Part shown: in pieces, positions 4,704-5,146 of the stretch
Layout: the number at the start of each line of letters is the position of its first letter
How positions within the stretch are numbered: the first letter of the stretch is position 1
DNA from: Syntrophomonadaceae bacterium
GTDB lineage: Bacteria; Bacillota; Dethiobacteria; DTU022
Reading direction: 5' to 3'
Assembly (NCBI GenBank): GCA_003553895.1
Contig: PWFM01000045.1
Span: 1-5,146 of the forward strand
DNA length: 5,146 nucleotides
Program-made: the position numbers and the translations under genes
Notes under the pieces: model-generated
Told to the model about the DNA's origin: nothing
What the model saw: only the letters and a program-made list of their open reading frames with translations
Databases searched by the model: none

Positions 4704-5146
4704 ATGAGCAAAGAGAGACGGGATTATCCAGACGGCAGCCGCTATAAAGGGGAAATGCAAGACGGTAAACGTGAAGGCGAAGGTATCTTAATCAGGCCCG
4801 ATGGGACTAAGTATGCGGGGCAGTGGAAAAATAATGTGCCCGAAGGATATGGCACCATAACCTGGCCGGACGGTAAGAAATATAAAGGATACTGGAAAAG
4901 CGGCAAAAGACACGGTAAAGGCCTGGAAATCACACCCGACGGCCAAGAAACTGAAGGTGTATGGGAAGAAGGCGAGTTTAAAGAAGAGTTACCTGATCAC
5001 ACAGAGAAAGAATACGTTAGCAAAAAAGAAACTCCCAGGAAGAAGCCCACCGTCAAAAAACGCAATATTGATAGCGAGGCCCTGCAAGAACAGGGCAAAG
5101 GTTTTTTTGCTGCTCTGGTTGACACTAGTTTTAGTGAAATGGTTAC
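4704..5146 (+). CDS. MORN-repeat protein with probable DUF4282 membrane domain (partial)
   Basis: ATG at 4704 with a strong AAGGAGG at 4689-4695, 8 nt upstream; 147 codons are open to the right edge, so the C-terminus is missing. Three 23-residue MORN repeats begin at Tyr14, Tyr37 and Tyr60, with a half-repeat before (YPDGSR, 8-13) and a degenerate one after (EGVWEEG, 84-90). Unlike the MORN protein upstream, this one has no signal peptide or N-terminal membrane helix and is rich in Lys. Residues 100-125 are a charged, mostly basic linker. GFFAALVDTSFSEMV (133-147) resembles the beginning of DUF4282, a family of small bacterial integral membrane proteins in which a FF.ALFD.SF-type motif precedes the first helix. 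The domain call depends on the unseen sequence. I infer MORN repeats on the cytoplasmic side attached to a membrane domain. Confidence 0.85.
   Translation, partial: MSKERRDYPDGSRYKGEMQDGKREGEGILIRPDGTKYAGQWKNNVPEGYGTITWPDGKKYKGYWKSGKRHGKGLEITPDGQETEGVWEEGEFKEELPDHTEKEYVSKKETPRKKPTVKKRNIDSEALQEQGKGFFAALVDTSFSEMV
4743..4949 (+). repeat. Three MORN repeats (69 bp units) in the second MORN gene
   Basis: Units of 69 bp start at 4743, 4812 and 4881. They encode YKGEMQDGKREGEG, YAGQWKNNVPEGYG and YKGYWKSGKRHGKG, each followed by a Pro-Asp-Gly turn (RPDG, WPDG, TPDG). Period and register equal those of the repeats at 3235-3441, but the units carry many Lys codons where the other gene has Asp and Glu. 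Confidence 0.85.

Overview
The window looks like a chromosomal segment from a Bacillota (clostridial-type) bacterium. This rests on strong AGGAGG-type ribosome binding sites, GTG and TTG starts with good Shine-Dalgarno spacing, promoters very close to the sigma-A consensus, and the protein families present. No genus can be named from the sequence. No tRNA, rRNA, CRISPR array, transposase or phage gene was seen.

Left part (minus strand). Positions 1-1001 hold the N-terminal 333 codons of a secreted protein that runs off the window edge. It has a signal peptide, an acidic Asp/Gly/Asn/Glu linker and what looks like a bacterial Ig-like (Big_4-type) domain. Upstream is a perfect-consensus promoter (TTGACA, 17 bp, TATAAT). 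This implies a leader of about 160 nt that can be drawn as an H-type pseudoknot. Next, at 1235-2485 on the same strand, is a complete and well conserved PLP enzyme, diaminopropionate ammonia-lyase (dpaL/ygeX family).

Middle and right part (plus strand). A 242 bp divergent intergenic region carries one promoter for each direction and a perfect 10 bp palindrome. It separates dpaL from three plus-strand genes. The first encodes a single-pass membrane protein: N-terminal GYF_2-like domain, transmembrane helix, acidic linker, MORN repeats, very acidic tail. The second encodes a GNAT acetyltransferase with an extra C-terminal half. The third, cut by the right edge, encodes a basic MORN-repeat protein that runs into what looks like the start of a DUF4282 membrane domain. 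A 13 bp perfect inverted repeat lies just before its ribosome binding site.

How they may work together. dpaL is a stand-alone catabolic enzyme with no visible link to its neighbours. The two MORN genes share a 23-residue repeat period but differ in predicted topology and charge: the first is acidic and probably outside the membrane, the second is basic and probably cytoplasmic before a membrane domain. They may form an envelope-associated pair, with the acetyltransferase gene between them. That functional link is inference from gene order only. The 96 bp and 149 bp gaps do not prove a single operon.
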